Assembly: GCF_029504655.1 (NCBI RefSeq)
Contig: NZ_JAQFIL010000001.1
Location: forward strand, 3,291,001-3,355,000
DNA from: Catalinimonas alkaloidigena
GTDB lineage: Bacteria > Bacteroidota > Bacteroidia > Cytophagales > Cyclobacteriaceae
Direction: 5' to 3'
Length of the DNA stretch: 64,000 nt
A program made the translations under genes and the position numbers. Below, one piece after another: positions 48,923-57,588 of the stretch. Below the pieces are notes generated by a model. It did not search any database, was not told the origin of the DNA, and worked only from the letters and a program-made list of their open reading frames with translations. The first letter of the stretch is position 1. The number at the start of each line of letters is the position of its first letter.

Positions 48923-49126
48923 GGTAATACCTTGGACAATGCGCTAATTCTTGACTGTTCCAATCAATCTAAACTACTATACGAAGGGTAAAAATCTTTT
49001 AGCTGAAGCAACAACGGGTTGTATATAAAGGGTAAAGATTTACCTGCCGGTACTTATTTCTATGTAATTGATAAAAGAGATAATATATCCAAACTTAAAA
49101 CCGGCTATCTGGAATTAACCTGCTAG
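48923..49126 (+). pseudogene. relic of a CHU_C (T9SS type-B sorting) domain
   Basis: One reading frame encodes GNTLDNALILDCSNQSKLLYEG, a stop (48989), KSFS, a second stop (49004), then SNNGLYIKGKDLPAGTYFYV followed by a piece ending KTGYLELTC and TAG at 49124. The second part aligns by eye with the end of the 2808-aa adhesin (GLYIGNKELPDGTYFYVIEK...STGYLELFR), and the first part with GDGDNDIFRIDCIEQ. It is therefore the decayed C-terminus of another adhesin-type gene whose upstream portion is gone. Confidence 0.75.
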
Positions 49127-49271
49127 GTTGATCAATTTTTTATAATAAATATAGTATTATTCAATTCAAAGTAGTTTTCTCAGGATGGATAGTCCTATTT
49201 TGATAGTAGAAGGCTACTATAAGAAATTAATAATTTTTTTAACTTGAAGGGAAAGAAAGCGTTACCTAAAC

Positions 49272-50843
49272 ATGAGAACTATTTTTTTGAGCTGGATCAG
49301 ACTGCTTTTCATTTACTTTCTTTTTGTCTCTCCCCTCCATGCCCAGGTTAATCCGGCAGAGCAGTATGGTGAGTTATTTGAAGCGGTGCAACTGTCAGCT
49401 ATTTTTCCTGATTCTAAAACCTTTCCGGATTGTATTCCTCTGCATGAGCCACAGGCAATAATGGAGGATTATCAGCAAAGTAAAGGGCAGGCTGACTTTG
49501 ATTTGGAAGATTTTGTGCTTGAACATTTTCAATTGCCCAAAAGCCCATCTGTAGACTTTCAAACTGATACTGCCAATACTATTGTAGAACATATAAACGC
49601 ACTCTGGCCAGTCCTAACGCGTAGCCCCTCAGAGAGCGTTAAAGGCTCGTTGATCTTACTACCTGAGTCTTATATAGTTCCTGGTGGACGCTTCAGAGAA
49701 ATTTACTACTGGGACTCATACTTCACTATGCTGGGCTTACAGGTATCGAAAGAGTATGACCTGATCCGTAATATGGTAGATAACTTTTCATTTCTGATTG
49801 AGACTTTAGGATTTATTCCCAATGGCAACCGAACTTATTACACCAGCCGGTCTCAGCCTCCATTCTATTCATTGATGGTACGCCTGCTGGCGGATATTGA
49901 AGGAGATAGTGTCTTGGTGAGATACTTGCCGCAGCTAGAAAAAGAATATGCTTTTTGGATGAATGGTACAAAAAGCCTTGACGAAAATACCCCTGCTTAT
50001 CGCAGAGTGGTACGCCTTGATGATGGCACCATTCTGAACCGTTATTGGGATGATAATCCTGCCCCTCGCCCCGAATCTTACAAAGAAGACTATGAACTGG
50101 CACACAGCATTGAGCGTGACAATGAGGACCTGTACCGAAACATTCGTGCTGCCTGTGAGTCAGGCTGGGATTTCAGCAGCCGCTGGCTCCGCGATGGAGA
50201 AAGCCTGGCCAGCATACACACCACTGAAATCATTCCCATAGATTTAAACAGCCTGATGTATCATCTGGAAAGGACACTTGTCGCCGCTTATGCCGAAGAC
50301 GGGCAACTGGAAAAGCAGATGGACTTTAACCAAAAGGCTGAACAAAGGGCAGCGGCCATTCGCCGCTATTGCTGGGATAAAAAGCAAAAATTTTTTCTGG
50401 ATTATGATTTTGTAGCTGAAACTACGGTTAACCAACCTTCACTTGCCGCAGTATTTCCCCTGTTTTTTGAGATTGCCAGTAAGCAGGAGGCGGTAAGGGT
50501 AAGTAGAAAACTTCGTAAAGAATTTATGGCCCCCGGAGGCTTATTAACTACTTTAGCAAATACCGGACAACAATGGGATGCCCCCAATGGCTGGGCCCCT
50601 CTGCAATGGGTGGCCTATCAGGCTTTGCTCAATTATGATCAGAATAAGCCGGCAAAGATGTTGGCTGAGAGATGGATTGACAATAATGTCCGGGTATTTC
50701 AGAATACCGGTAAAATGGTAGAAAAATATGTGGTCACTGACATCAGCCTGGAAGCTGGTGGTGGAGAATATCCGGTACAAGACGGTTTTGGCTGGTCCAA
50801 TGGTGTCTTGCTGAAAATGATGTCAGCACAGGACATGGAGTAG
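49272..50843 (+). CDS. treA: periplasmic alpha,alpha-trehalase (GH37)
   Basis: Trehalase hydrolyses trehalose to two glucoses. The 523-aa protein has a signal peptide (WIRLLFIYFLFVSPLHAQ), so it acts in the periplasm. Signature 1 PGGRFREIYYWDSYFT is at about residues 138-153 and signature 2 QWDAPNGWAPLQW at about 433-445; the catalytic acid lies in the SGWDFSSRW region and the base in the GGGEYPVQDGFGWSNG C-terminal stretch. Length matches E. coli TreA. Its stop is 4 bp from that of the convergent Tat-exported TIM-barrel gene. No transporter gene is nearby. Confidence 0.95.
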   Translation: MRTIFLSWIRLLFIYFLFVSPLHAQVNPAEQYGELFEAVQLSAIFPDSKTFPDCIPLHEPQAIMEDYQQSKGQADFDLEDFVLEHFQLPKSPSVDFQTDTANTIVEHINALWPVLTRSPSESVKGSLILLPESYIVPGGRFREIYYWDSYFTMLGLQVSKEYDLIRNMVDNFSFLIETLGFIPNGNRTYYTSRSQPPFYSLMVRLLADIEGDSVLVRYLPQLEKEYAFWMNGTKSLDENTPAYRRVVRLDDGTILNRYWDDNPAPRPESYKEDYELAHSIERDNEDLYRNIRAACESGWDFSSRWLRDGESLASIHTTEIIPIDLNSLMYHLERTLVAAYAEDGQLEKQMDFNQKAEQRAAAIRRYCWDKKQKFFLDYDFVAETTVNQPSLAAVFPLFFEIASKQEAVRVSRKLRKEFMAPGGLLTTLANTGQQWDAPNGWAPLQWVAYQALLNYDQNKPAKMLAERWIDNNVRVFQNTGKMVEKYVVTDISLEAGGGEYPVQDGFGWSNGVLLKMMSAQDME

Positions 50844-50847
50844 TCCG

Positions 50848-51762
50848 CTAGGAAAGCGAACTTCCTACTTTTTCTAATAACTTTTTGGTGGATGCTACTC
50901 CGTCTTTATCACTGATCTTCTCTAATTCACCCCCAAACTCTATGCCCACATACCCTTTAAACCCGGCATCTTTGACCGTTTTCATCAGCTTTGAGATATC
51001 CATACTGCTTTCTCTTCCCTTTTTATCAAAGGCAAAAGTTTTGGCACTCACCCCTTTGGCATAGGGCATCAGCTCTTCAATTAATAAATAGCGATCATAC
51101 TGCTCATCATCAGACACTTTAATATTACCAAAATCAGGTAGCGTACCTACATTATCTGTGTTTACTTGCTTCATGACCCCGGCCAGCCATTTTCCATTGG
51201 AAGATAACCCACCGTGGTTTTCTACTATGATGCTAATGTCAGCCTGTTTTCCGTAGTCAGATAATTTGGTTAATGTATCGGCAAAAGTATCTGCGGCTTC
51301 TTCCGGTTCCAGACCTTCGTATCCATTGGCATTGATACGAATAGCATGGCAACCCAAGGTTTGAGCCGCATCTATCCAGGGTTTGTGTTTGTCAATGGCA
51401 GTTTGTCTTTCCTGCACATCGGGACTCGCGGTTTTAAAGTCCCACAAATCTACCATGATCAGTACATTCTTCACTCCCTGATCATCAGCTCTTTGATTAA
51501 GTTCTTTAAGATAGTTCTGGTCTTCTTCCCTACCCTCAAAGAAACCACTAACATATTCCACTGCTGAAATTCCATATTTTTCCCTGGCGATCTGAGGAAA
51601 ATCAAGATTACTCATATCCCCATTCCGGATAGGTTGTCTTAGAGACCATTCGGCCAATGAAATATCAAAGAATAGCGGTTTTTTGATAAGCGTGGAAAAA
51701 TCAGGCATTAATGCCACACCTGTTCCAGCCTGCATCAATTTGACAAATTCTCTTCTGTTCAT
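50848..51762 (-). CDS. Tat-exported sugar phosphate isomerase/epimerase-like protein
   Basis: The 304-aa protein starts with a twin-arginine-type signal (MNRREFVKLMQAGTGVALMP). It has an AP_endonuc_2/xylose isomerase-like TIM barrel with metal-site motifs in IIVENHGGLSSNG, GTLPDFGNIKV and GYVGIEFGGELE. The SLAEWSLRQ opening is common in this Bacteroidota group. It converges on trehalase. A second, distinct member of the same superfamily lies at 31616-32530. No substrate can be inferred. Confidence 0.85.
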   Translation of the reverse strand: MNRREFVKLMQAGTGVALMPDFSTLIKKPLFFDISLAEWSLRQPIRNGDMSNLDFPQIAREKYGISAVEYVSGFFEGREEDQNYLKELNQRADDQGVKNVLIMVDLWDFKTASPDVQERQTAIDKHKPWIDAAQTLGCHAIRINANGYEGLEPEEAADTFADTLTKLSDYGKQADISIIVENHGGLSSNGKWLAGVMKQVNTDNVGTLPDFGNIKVSDDEQYDRYLLIEELMPYAKGVSAKTFAFDKKGRESSMDISKLMKTVKDAGFKGYVGIEFGGELEKISDKDGVASTKKLLEKVGSSLS

Positions 51763-51865
51763 GCTAGTAATTTTAGATTGGGCGTTCTCTTTACAGTTTA
51801 GGATGCATATTATTAAGTATAATAATAAAATTTCACTCAGAATGAAATATTAAATACTGCTATTT
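51763..51865. other. short upstream region of the TIM-barrel gene
   Basis: AT-rich sequence with no TTTG/TAnnTTTG pair found on the minus strand and no other feature. Confidence 0.4.
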
Positions 51866-52218
51866 ATGCAAAAAGTCTTTTGACTGTGCCCTCTGTATTA
51901 CATTTTTATTGCTTATCTGTTATACTATTTTTTAGTCGGCTGTCAGCACCAAGAATCAGAAAGTAAATTTGAACAAGCTGAAATCAAGTTTCAACACATA
52001 GTCGTTATCAGATTTAGTTAATGATCCCAATGCAACTACTAACCAATATTCAATTCCGAATATATTGAGGAGGTCAAAAAAAGCAGGAAGTGATGCTACA
52101 GTGGTTTCAAAATACACACACTAAAGCCGATACTATACCAGATGAGCGGGAAGTGGAAAGACGTTTGATCGCTTTATGTGAGTCCCCGGATAAGCAGGCA
52201 AATATTAGCGTAAGATAA
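51866..52218 (+). pseudogene. possible degraded lipoprotein gene
   Basis: An ATG at 51866 begins MQKVF, then a TGA (51881), after which the same frame reads LCPLYYIFIAYLLYYFLVGC, a good lipobox (LVGC), continuing QHQESEK to a stop at 51965. A shifted frame continues SKFEQAEIKFQHIVVIRFS. Further down, ATG 52093 opens a 41-codon polar stretch (MLQWFQNTHTKADTIPDERE...) preceded by GAGGAGG. These pieces look like a small lipoprotein gene broken by a stop and a frameshift, but the family is not recognised and chance cannot be excluded. Confidence 0.35.
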
Positions 52219-52284
52219 GAGCATGAAGGCTGAAGACCGAAGGAGATCAAAATCTACTTCAGTTTTCGGTCTCCTGACTTCTGA

Positions 52285-53496
52285 CTATTCACTGGTAACC
52301 AATTGATAAGTCTGCTCGGCAATAGACAGTTCCTCATCAGTGGGAACTACCAGAATCTTGACTGTGCTCACTTCATCCTGAATTTCCTGTATACCTTTTT
52401 GTCGTTGAAAATTCTTTGCCCTGTTAAGAATGATACCCAGATGTTCTAAACCTTGACAGGCTTTTTCTCTGACCACTGTACTATTCTCACCTACTCCTGC
52501 GGTAAAAATGAGTGCATCCAGTGGTCCGGCAATCGCCAGATATGCTCCGATATACTTTCTAATGCGATAGGCATACATTTCCAGCGCCAGGCTAGCCTCC
52601 TGATCTCCTTCTTCTACCCTTTCAATGATGGTTCTCATATCGTTTTCACCAGCTACTCCCTTAAGTCCGCTTTGCTTATTAAGTTCCCGGTCAATTTCTT
52701 CAAAACTCATATTGAGCTTGTTGCCCATATAAAAAATAATGGCGGGGTCAATGTCACCAGAACGAGTACCCATAATAAGTCCGGGCAAAGGACTTAGTCC
52801 CATGGAAGTATCTACACTTTTTCCATTTTTGATTGCAGTCATGCTACAGCCGTTTCCCAGATGTATGCTTACAGCATTTAATTTATGAGGAAGTACGCCC
52901 AGATGAATAGCCGCCTGATGTGCAACATATTGGTGAGAAGTACCATGCATGCCATAAACTCTGATTCTGTGCTCCTGATAGTATTTTTTAGGTATAGCAT
53001 AAAGAAAAGCATAATCGGGCATGCTCTGATGAAAAGCAGTATCAAATACTGCTACCTGCTTTGCCTGAGGAAATACTTCTTCAGCCACGGCAATGCCTTC
53101 CAGATTCGGAGGATTATGTAAGGGTGCCAGGGTAACTAAACTGTGGATAGCATCTTTCACTTCAGCATTGATAATCACAGCCTCACTAAAACGGCTTCCT
53201 CCATGTACTACCCTGTGTCCTACCGCCTTGATTTCATTAGGATCTTTGATCACTCCCAGCTGCTCATCCTGCAATAAGTTCCCCACCATTTCCAAACCCA
53301 CACGATGATCTTTAATAGCTAAATCTTCAGTTTTTTCTTCTACTTTGCCATCAGAAAGGAAGCGTTGATGCTTAATGCGACTTTGCTCCTCTCCTATCTT
53401 TTCTACCAATCCGGCACTCATTACTTTTTTCTCTTCCATTTCAAAAAGTTTGTACTTAATGGAGGAGCTTCCGGTATTGATGACAAGTAATTTCAT
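52285..53496 (-). CDS. ackA: acetate kinase
   Basis: AckA interconverts acetyl phosphate and acetate with ADP/ATP. I start at ATG 53496 (MKLLVINTGSSSIKYKLFEME, 403 aa); a Met six codons upstream adds a non-conserved MLKYTH. Family motifs include NTGSSSIKYKLFE, GHRVVHGG, FDTAFHQSMPDYAFLYAIP, GMHGTSHQYV, HLGNGCSMTAIKNGKSVDTSMGL and FTAGVGENS. Its usual partner pta is not adjacent but lies 6.8 kb away on the same strand, beyond the sulfide cluster and an insertion sequence. Confidence 0.96.
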   Translation of the reverse strand: MKLLVINTGSSSIKYKLFEMEEKKVMSAGLVEKIGEEQSRIKHQRFLSDGKVEEKTEDLAIKDHRVGLEMVGNLLQDEQLGVIKDPNEIKAVGHRVVHGGSRFSEAVIINAEVKDAIHSLVTLAPLHNPPNLEGIAVAEEVFPQAKQVAVFDTAFHQSMPDYAFLYAIPKKYYQEHRIRVYGMHGTSHQYVAHQAAIHLGVLPHKLNAVSIHLGNGCSMTAIKNGKSVDTSMGLSPLPGLIMGTRSGDIDPAIIFYMGNKLNMSFEEIDRELNKQSGLKGVAGENDMRTIIERVEEGDQEASLALEMYAYRIRKYIGAYLAIAGPLDALIFTAGVGENSTVVREKACQGLEHLGIILNRAKNFQRQKGIQEIQDEVSTVKILVVPTDEELSIAEQTYQLVTSE

Positions 53497-53620
53497 ATGG
53501 GTATATTTAAGCAATTGGGTTAAAATAATATTTTATCTTCTGGCCTGAAATACTAAATAGACAATTTGCTTGAAAAAAGTATAATTTGAGAAGTATCAAA
53601 AAACTAACTTAGCAATAAAA

Positions 53621-54553
53621 ATGCCTGAACACTTTATAAGCTGTGATTGGGGAACTTCTGCTTTCAGAATAAGACTGATTGAGACAAGTTCGCTGGATGT
53701 CATTCAAATGATTGATGATCCAAAACTTGGTTTTGGTAAGCTAACATTGACTCAGCATGAGTATTTACAGTGCTTCACAAAACATTGCCGGGTACTTTGT
53801 AAAGCTGCTGGATTTAACACTATTCCACTATGTATCATATCCGGTATGGCCTCATCCTCTATAGGCATCAAAAACCTCCCTTATGGCAAATTACCTTCGC
53901 CTCTAAAAGACATACGAATACCTTTTGAAGTGCTGAAAGGAACAGAAAATATAACTTATCTGATTTCCGGTTTAGCCACTGAAGAGGATGTAATGAGAGG
54001 TGAAGAAGTACAAGTGCTGGGCGCTATTCAAGAGACTCATTGCTTTAATAAAGATGCTATAATTCTACTTCCCGGCACACACTCCAAGCATGTTATCATC
54101 AAAGAAGAGCAAATACTCACTTTTCAAACCTATATGACAGGAGAACTTTTCTCTCTACTGCAAAGTCATAGCATTCTCCGACATTCTGTAGAAAATGGAA
54201 AGATACATTTACAAAATACCGATGTGCTGAAAGCATTTGACCAGGGTGTAAATCAGTCCGCATCCCCATTGCTTCAAGAACTTTTTACGATAAGAGCAAG
54301 ACAAATTTTACAACATACAATTCCCGCCAGAAATAGTGCTTTTCTCAGTGGGTTGCTCATCGGAAATGAATTAAGAAGCCTGGCAAGACATCAGTCAGAC
54401 ACCCTTATCCTATGTGCGGACATGCCGCTCCTGGACTTATACGAATATGCCATCCTTAAACTTTTCCCAAACAGGGAGCTGCGCTTGGTCAGTACTGAGA
54501 AAGCTACGATATTGGGACATTATCAGCTATTACAACAAATCCATTCATCATGA
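53621..54553 (+). CDS. dgoK: 2-dehydro-3-deoxygalactonokinase
   Basis: DgoK phosphorylates 2-keto-3-deoxygalactonate in the De Ley-Doudoroff galactonate pathway. The 310-aa protein starts FISCDWGTSAFRIRLIE (phosphate-1 motif) and has CIISGMASSSIGIKNLPY, MRGEEVQVLGAI, LLPGTHSKHVIIKE and TYMTGELFSLL, all typical of the family. It overlaps the aldolase gene by 4 bp (ATGA), pairing the kinase with the enzyme that cleaves its product. It is divergent from ackA. Confidence 0.92.
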   Translation: MPEHFISCDWGTSAFRIRLIETSSLDVIQMIDDPKLGFGKLTLTQHEYLQCFTKHCRVLCKAAGFNTIPLCIISGMASSSIGIKNLPYGKLPSPLKDIRIPFEVLKGTENITYLISGLATEEDVMRGEEVQVLGAIQETHCFNKDAIILLPGTHSKHVIIKEEQILTFQTYMTGELFSLLQSHSILRHSVENGKIHLQNTDVLKAFDQGVNQSASPLLQELFTIRARQILQHTIPARNSAFLSGLLIGNELRSLARHQSDTLILCADMPLLDLYEYAILKLFPNRELRLVSTEKATILGHYQLLQQIHSS

Positions 54554-55200
54554 GTAAGCCTTTTTCCTGGAAGCGATTTAATGAAATACCAATCGTTGGG
54601 ATATTACGAAAACTACCAGCCTCTAAACTAGATAAGGTTGTTAAACTGTATCAACAGAGCGGCCTCACTACGCTGGAAATTACCATGAATACAGATGGTG
54701 CTGATGAAATGATCCGGCAAATCAGTGAAGCTTTTCCCAACTTAAATATTGGCGCGGGAACAGTCTGCAATGAAAGCGATTTGCAGAAGGCTTTAAATGC
54801 AGGAGCCTCATTTGTAGTCACTCCTATCCTGGATGAACGTATCATCCATGCCTGTAATGAGGCGAATGTACCCATCTTTCCCGGAGCTTTTACTCCTTCA
54901 GAAATCTACAAAGCCTGGAGCGCCGGTGCGCAGATGGTCAAACTATTTCCTGCCGGTCTCCTGGGACCAAAATACATCAAAGATGTACTTGCCCCGCTCG
55001 ATCAGATCAAACTGATTCCTGTGGGTGGGGTAGACTTACAGAACTTCACTGACTTTCTGGATGCCGGAGCCTCCGGTTTAGGGCTGGGCAGTCAGCTTTT
55101 CCTTAAAGATGCCATCCAAAACAATGAGTGGAAAACTTTGGAAAAGCACTTTATGGCTTTTGTAGATAAGTACAGGATGTACATCCAGAAGAAAACGTAG
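54550..55200 (+). CDS. dgoA: KDPG/KDPGal aldolase (class I)
   Basis: This aldolase cleaves 2-keto-3-deoxy-6-phospho-sugar acids to pyruvate and glyceraldehyde-3-phosphate. The 216-aa protein has the catalytic glutamate context LTTLEITMNTDGADEMI, GAGTVCNESDL, and the Schiff-base lysine in AQMVKLFPAGLLGPKYIKDV. GGVDLQNFTDFLDAGASGLGLG forms the phosphate site. Adjacency to dgoK points to the galactonate branch, although the same fold serves as Eda in the Entner-Doudoroff route. No dehydratase gene lies next to it. Confidence 0.93.
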   Translation: MSKPFSWKRFNEIPIVGILRKLPASKLDKVVKLYQQSGLTTLEITMNTDGADEMIRQISEAFPNLNIGAGTVCNESDLQKALNAGASFVVTPILDERIIHACNEANVPIFPGAFTPSEIYKAWSAGAQMVKLFPAGLLGPKYIKDVLAPLDQIKLIPVGGVDLQNFTDFLDAGASGLGLGSQLFLKDAIQNNEWKTLEKHFMAFVDKYRMYIQKKT

Positions 55201-55266
55201 CTCCAGCCCCCCCCAAGCAAGGCCAGGGTTACATATGGATATCCATGAAAAATTTTGACTTTTCTT

Positions 55267-56043
55267 TTACTTACCTAGTTGTTTTCCGAAATGCTTTCCG
55301 AAAGTAGTAAGGAAAGCCAAAACTTTCTGAAAGTCTTTGTCATTCAACTGCCGCAGCAAGGCGAATACCCCTCCTATCTTTTTGGGCGATTCTTCCAGTG
55401 TCTCATGCAAAGCTGTGTTGGCAGCGACCAGCATTTTTTGTCCATTTTCTAATGCGGTATAAACATCAAAACCTTGTGCATGCAGCTTATTCATGCTATC
55501 ATCAATTGCGTCAGCTCCCAGGCCGACCATATCGGTGCCTTGTTCGGCAAAGTCCAGCAAAGCATTAAGTTGCTCCACCATCTTAGGAGAAGATAAGCGC
55601 TTGAGCAAGTGCAGCATTTCCTTACTTCTTTGCATCACATCAATGCCACTGCGATGTGCTTCATCCATAGTTTCATCAACTACATTTACTGCATCCTCAA
55701 CAAAGTCAGGGAGCTGCTCCGTCAAATCTAGCAGAGCATTCAGTTTGTTCATGGTTTTAGGTTGACTCAGCCTTTCCATTAGATGCAAAGCCATCTCTCC
55801 TCTCTGTTCTATATCTATTCCTCTGGTTCTCGCCTTGATAGCTAAATTATCAATAGCATCAGTAGCTATCTCCATCACCTCGGGCGCCTGTTTCATACCC
55901 GTAGAAAGTTGTTCCACACTGCTGCGGATCGAGTCAAGCTGTTGCAGAATGTCATTTAGTACCTTCTCATTTTGCTCTTCATTCAGATTTTGAACAGCTG
56001 CTTTGCCATTCTTTTCGGTCTGTATTTTATGAGAGTTGTTCAT
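55267..56043 (-). CDS. DUF1641 family protein, partner of sulfide:quinone oxidoreductase
   Basis: The 258-aa soluble protein is built of helical repeats. Three related modules read ERLSQPKTMNKLNALLDLTEQLPDF, KRLSSPKMVEQLNALLDFAEQGTDM and LRQLNDKDFQKVLAFLTTFGKHFG, the pattern of DUF1641 proteins. Genes of this family commonly sit beside SQR-like flavoproteins or formate dehydrogenases. It ends with ...GKHFGKQLGK and starts 6 bp after the SQR stop codon, so it is certainly co-transcribed. A membrane-docking or complex-forming role for SQR is an inference. Confidence 0.85.
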   Translation of the reverse strand: MNNSHKIQTEKNGKAAVQNLNEEQNEKVLNDILQQLDSIRSSVEQLSTGMKQAPEVMEIATDAIDNLAIKARTRGIDIEQRGEMALHLMERLSQPKTMNKLNALLDLTEQLPDFVEDAVNVVDETMDEAHRSGIDVMQRSKEMLHLLKRLSSPKMVEQLNALLDFAEQGTDMVGLGADAIDDSMNKLHAQGFDVYTALENGQKMLVAANTALHETLEESPKKIGGVFALLRQLNDKDFQKVLAFLTTFGKHFGKQLGK

Positions 56044-56049
56044 ATCTAT

Positions 56050-57246
56050 TTAGGCTGTGCCTTTTAGTATTTTGTTCCAATACAACCAGGGGAGTACATA
56101 TCTTTTAAGCTGATACATGCTAAACCTTTCTTTGGCCTGATCAAAAGGGAAACTCTCCATAGGTTCGTTATTGTAGTCAAATTCAGCCAATACCAGTCTG
56201 CCTTTTCCGGTTACTAACGGACAGGAACCATAACCGCTATAATTTGCCTGAGGGCTTTTGTTTGTCATAACTGCCAGCAGGTTTTCCACCAGTACCGGAG
56301 CCTGTTTGCGCACTGCTGCCCCGGTTTTGGCGTTAGGTGTACCTGAAGCATCGCCCAAACCAAAGATGTTGGGATATTTAGTATGCTGTAATGTATATTT
56401 ATCAAGGTCTAGCCAGCCGGCTTCATTTGCCAGCGGACTTTGCTTGATAAAATCAGGAGCACTCTGTGGAGGGGTGACATGGATCATGTCAAAAGTTCTT
56501 ATTTCTTCAGATACGTTACCATCCTTATCGGTGACTTTAAAAATTGCCTGGTGATTCGGACCGTCTATTTTGATCAGGTCATGCTTGAAGTTCAAATGTA
56601 TTCCATAGTTATCCACTACTTCCTGCAATACTTTGGCGTATTTTTTCACCCCGAAAATGACACTTCCCGGAGAGAAGAACTCTACTTTGGATTTGCTCAG
56701 TATTCCTCTTCGCTGGAAGTGGTCACTGGCCATATACATAATCTTCTGGGGTGCACCACCACATTTTACCGGCGTGGAGGGTTGTGTAAATAATGCCGTT
56801 CCACCCACCTTAAAGTTTCTGACACAATCCCAGGTATAGGGTGCCTTGTCAAAACCATAGTTGCTGCATACACCATTTTTTCCTAAGGATTCTTTCAACC
56901 CCTCCACTTTATGCCAGTCTAACTGTATGCCGGGGCATACGACCAGGTAATCATAGGTGTAAGTGTTACCCTCAGCAGTTGTCACACTATTATTTTCGGG
57001 CTTAAAGGTATCTGCCGCTTCTTTTAACCAGCTAACCTCTTCAGGCATTACTTCCGCTTCAGTTTTTTCGGTATCCTTCACATCATAGTCTCCCCCTCCT
57101 ACCAGTGTCCAGGCGGGTTGGTAATAATGTTTTTCGGAGGGTTCAATAATTCCGATGTTGAGATTTTGATCTTTGAGTAGCAGTTGGGAAGCTACCGAAA
57201 TACCGGCATTTCCTCCACCTACGATCAGAATTTGATAATGGCTCAT
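56050..57246 (-). CDS. sqr: sulfide:quinone oxidoreductase (FAD-dependent)
   Basis: SQR oxidises sulfide to sulfane sulfur and reduces the quinone pool at the membrane. The 398-aa protein starts with the FAD motif YQILIVGGGNAGISVASQL. It carries two candidate catalytic cysteines, C127 (NGVCSNYGFDKAPYTWDCV) and C162 (TQPSTPVKCGGAPQKIMY), with FTQPSTPVKCGGAPQK being characteristic of the SQOR-like type II group. FGLGDASGTPNAKTGAAVRKQAP supplies the second FAD site, and the end LKRYVLPWLYWNKILKG is the membrane-interacting helix. It lies between the frameshifted YgaP-like gene and DUF1641. Confidence 0.92.
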   Translation of the reverse strand: MSHYQILIVGGGNAGISVASQLLLKDQNLNIGIIEPSEKHYYQPAWTLVGGGDYDVKDTEKTEAEVMPEEVSWLKEAADTFKPENNSVTTAEGNTYTYDYLVVCPGIQLDWHKVEGLKESLGKNGVCSNYGFDKAPYTWDCVRNFKVGGTALFTQPSTPVKCGGAPQKIMYMASDHFQRRGILSKSKVEFFSPGSVIFGVKKYAKVLQEVVDNYGIHLNFKHDLIKIDGPNHQAIFKVTDKDGNVSEEIRTFDMIHVTPPQSAPDFIKQSPLANEAGWLDLDKYTLQHTKYPNIFGLGDASGTPNAKTGAAVRKQAPVLVENLLAVMTNKSPQANYSGYGSCPLVTGKGRLVLAEFDYNNEPMESFPFDQAKERFSMYQLKRYVLPWLYWNKILKGTA

Positions 57247-57270
57247 TTTTTTCGGTTTTTAAAGTTGATA

Positions 57271-57473
57271 TTATTTTTTTGCGGGGCAGGTATTGGTACC
57301 CGTAAGAATATACAATGGGCAGAACCCCATGATGCTGGTGATTACGAAAATACCACCAATAGCACCCAAAATGATGGCCCAGGCACCACTAAGTGTTCCG
57401 CTCATTATTAGTCCAAAGATCAATAAGACGATAGTTTTATGGCTCTGTCAGGAATTCCCATATTGCGTTTCAT
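57271..57473 (-). pseudogene. YgaP-like (DUF2892) small membrane protein with a one-base frameshift
   Basis: Minus-strand ATG 57473 opens MKRNMGIPDRAIK and then runs into LSSY-stop. If one A is added to the AAAA run, the frame reads TIVLLIFGLIMSGTLSGAWA, then a second glycine-rich helix, FCPLYILTGTNTC and PAKK-stop: a 67-aa two-helix DUF2892 protein. The 203-nt length is one base short of 68 codons. Such proteins often accompany sulfur-transfer genes. The two bases separating its stop region from SQR (24 bp) indicate a common operon. Sequencing error and true mutation cannot be told apart here. Confidence 0.8.
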
Positions 57474-57528
57474 AGCGATTGCTTATTAAGTTGTGCTACA
57501 TTAAAATGCTTTTCCTTAATGGATTAAT

Positions 57529-57572
57529 TAAATTTAGCACTACCCAGCATAATTATCAGTGACATAAGTCAC
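57529..57572 (-). promoter_or_regulatory. candidate promoter and Crp/Fnr operator for the sulfide operon
   Basis: A perfect palindrome GTGAC-ATAA-GTCAC (57559-57572) is centred 29.5 bp upstream (minus-strand sense) of TAAATTTA (57536-57529), which resembles TAnnTTTG. This would place the operator about 43 bp before the start site, a class II activator position. The same palindrome ends 16 bp before the regulator's own ATG, so it could also control that gene. Confidence 0.55.
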
Positions 57573-57588
57573 ACAACAGCTTTTTAGT

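Noticed and set aside
52234..52272. Inverted repeat AGACCGAA/TTCGGTCT beyond ackA as a terminator
   Set aside because: Loop of 23 bases and no T tract on the minus strand; too weak to call.
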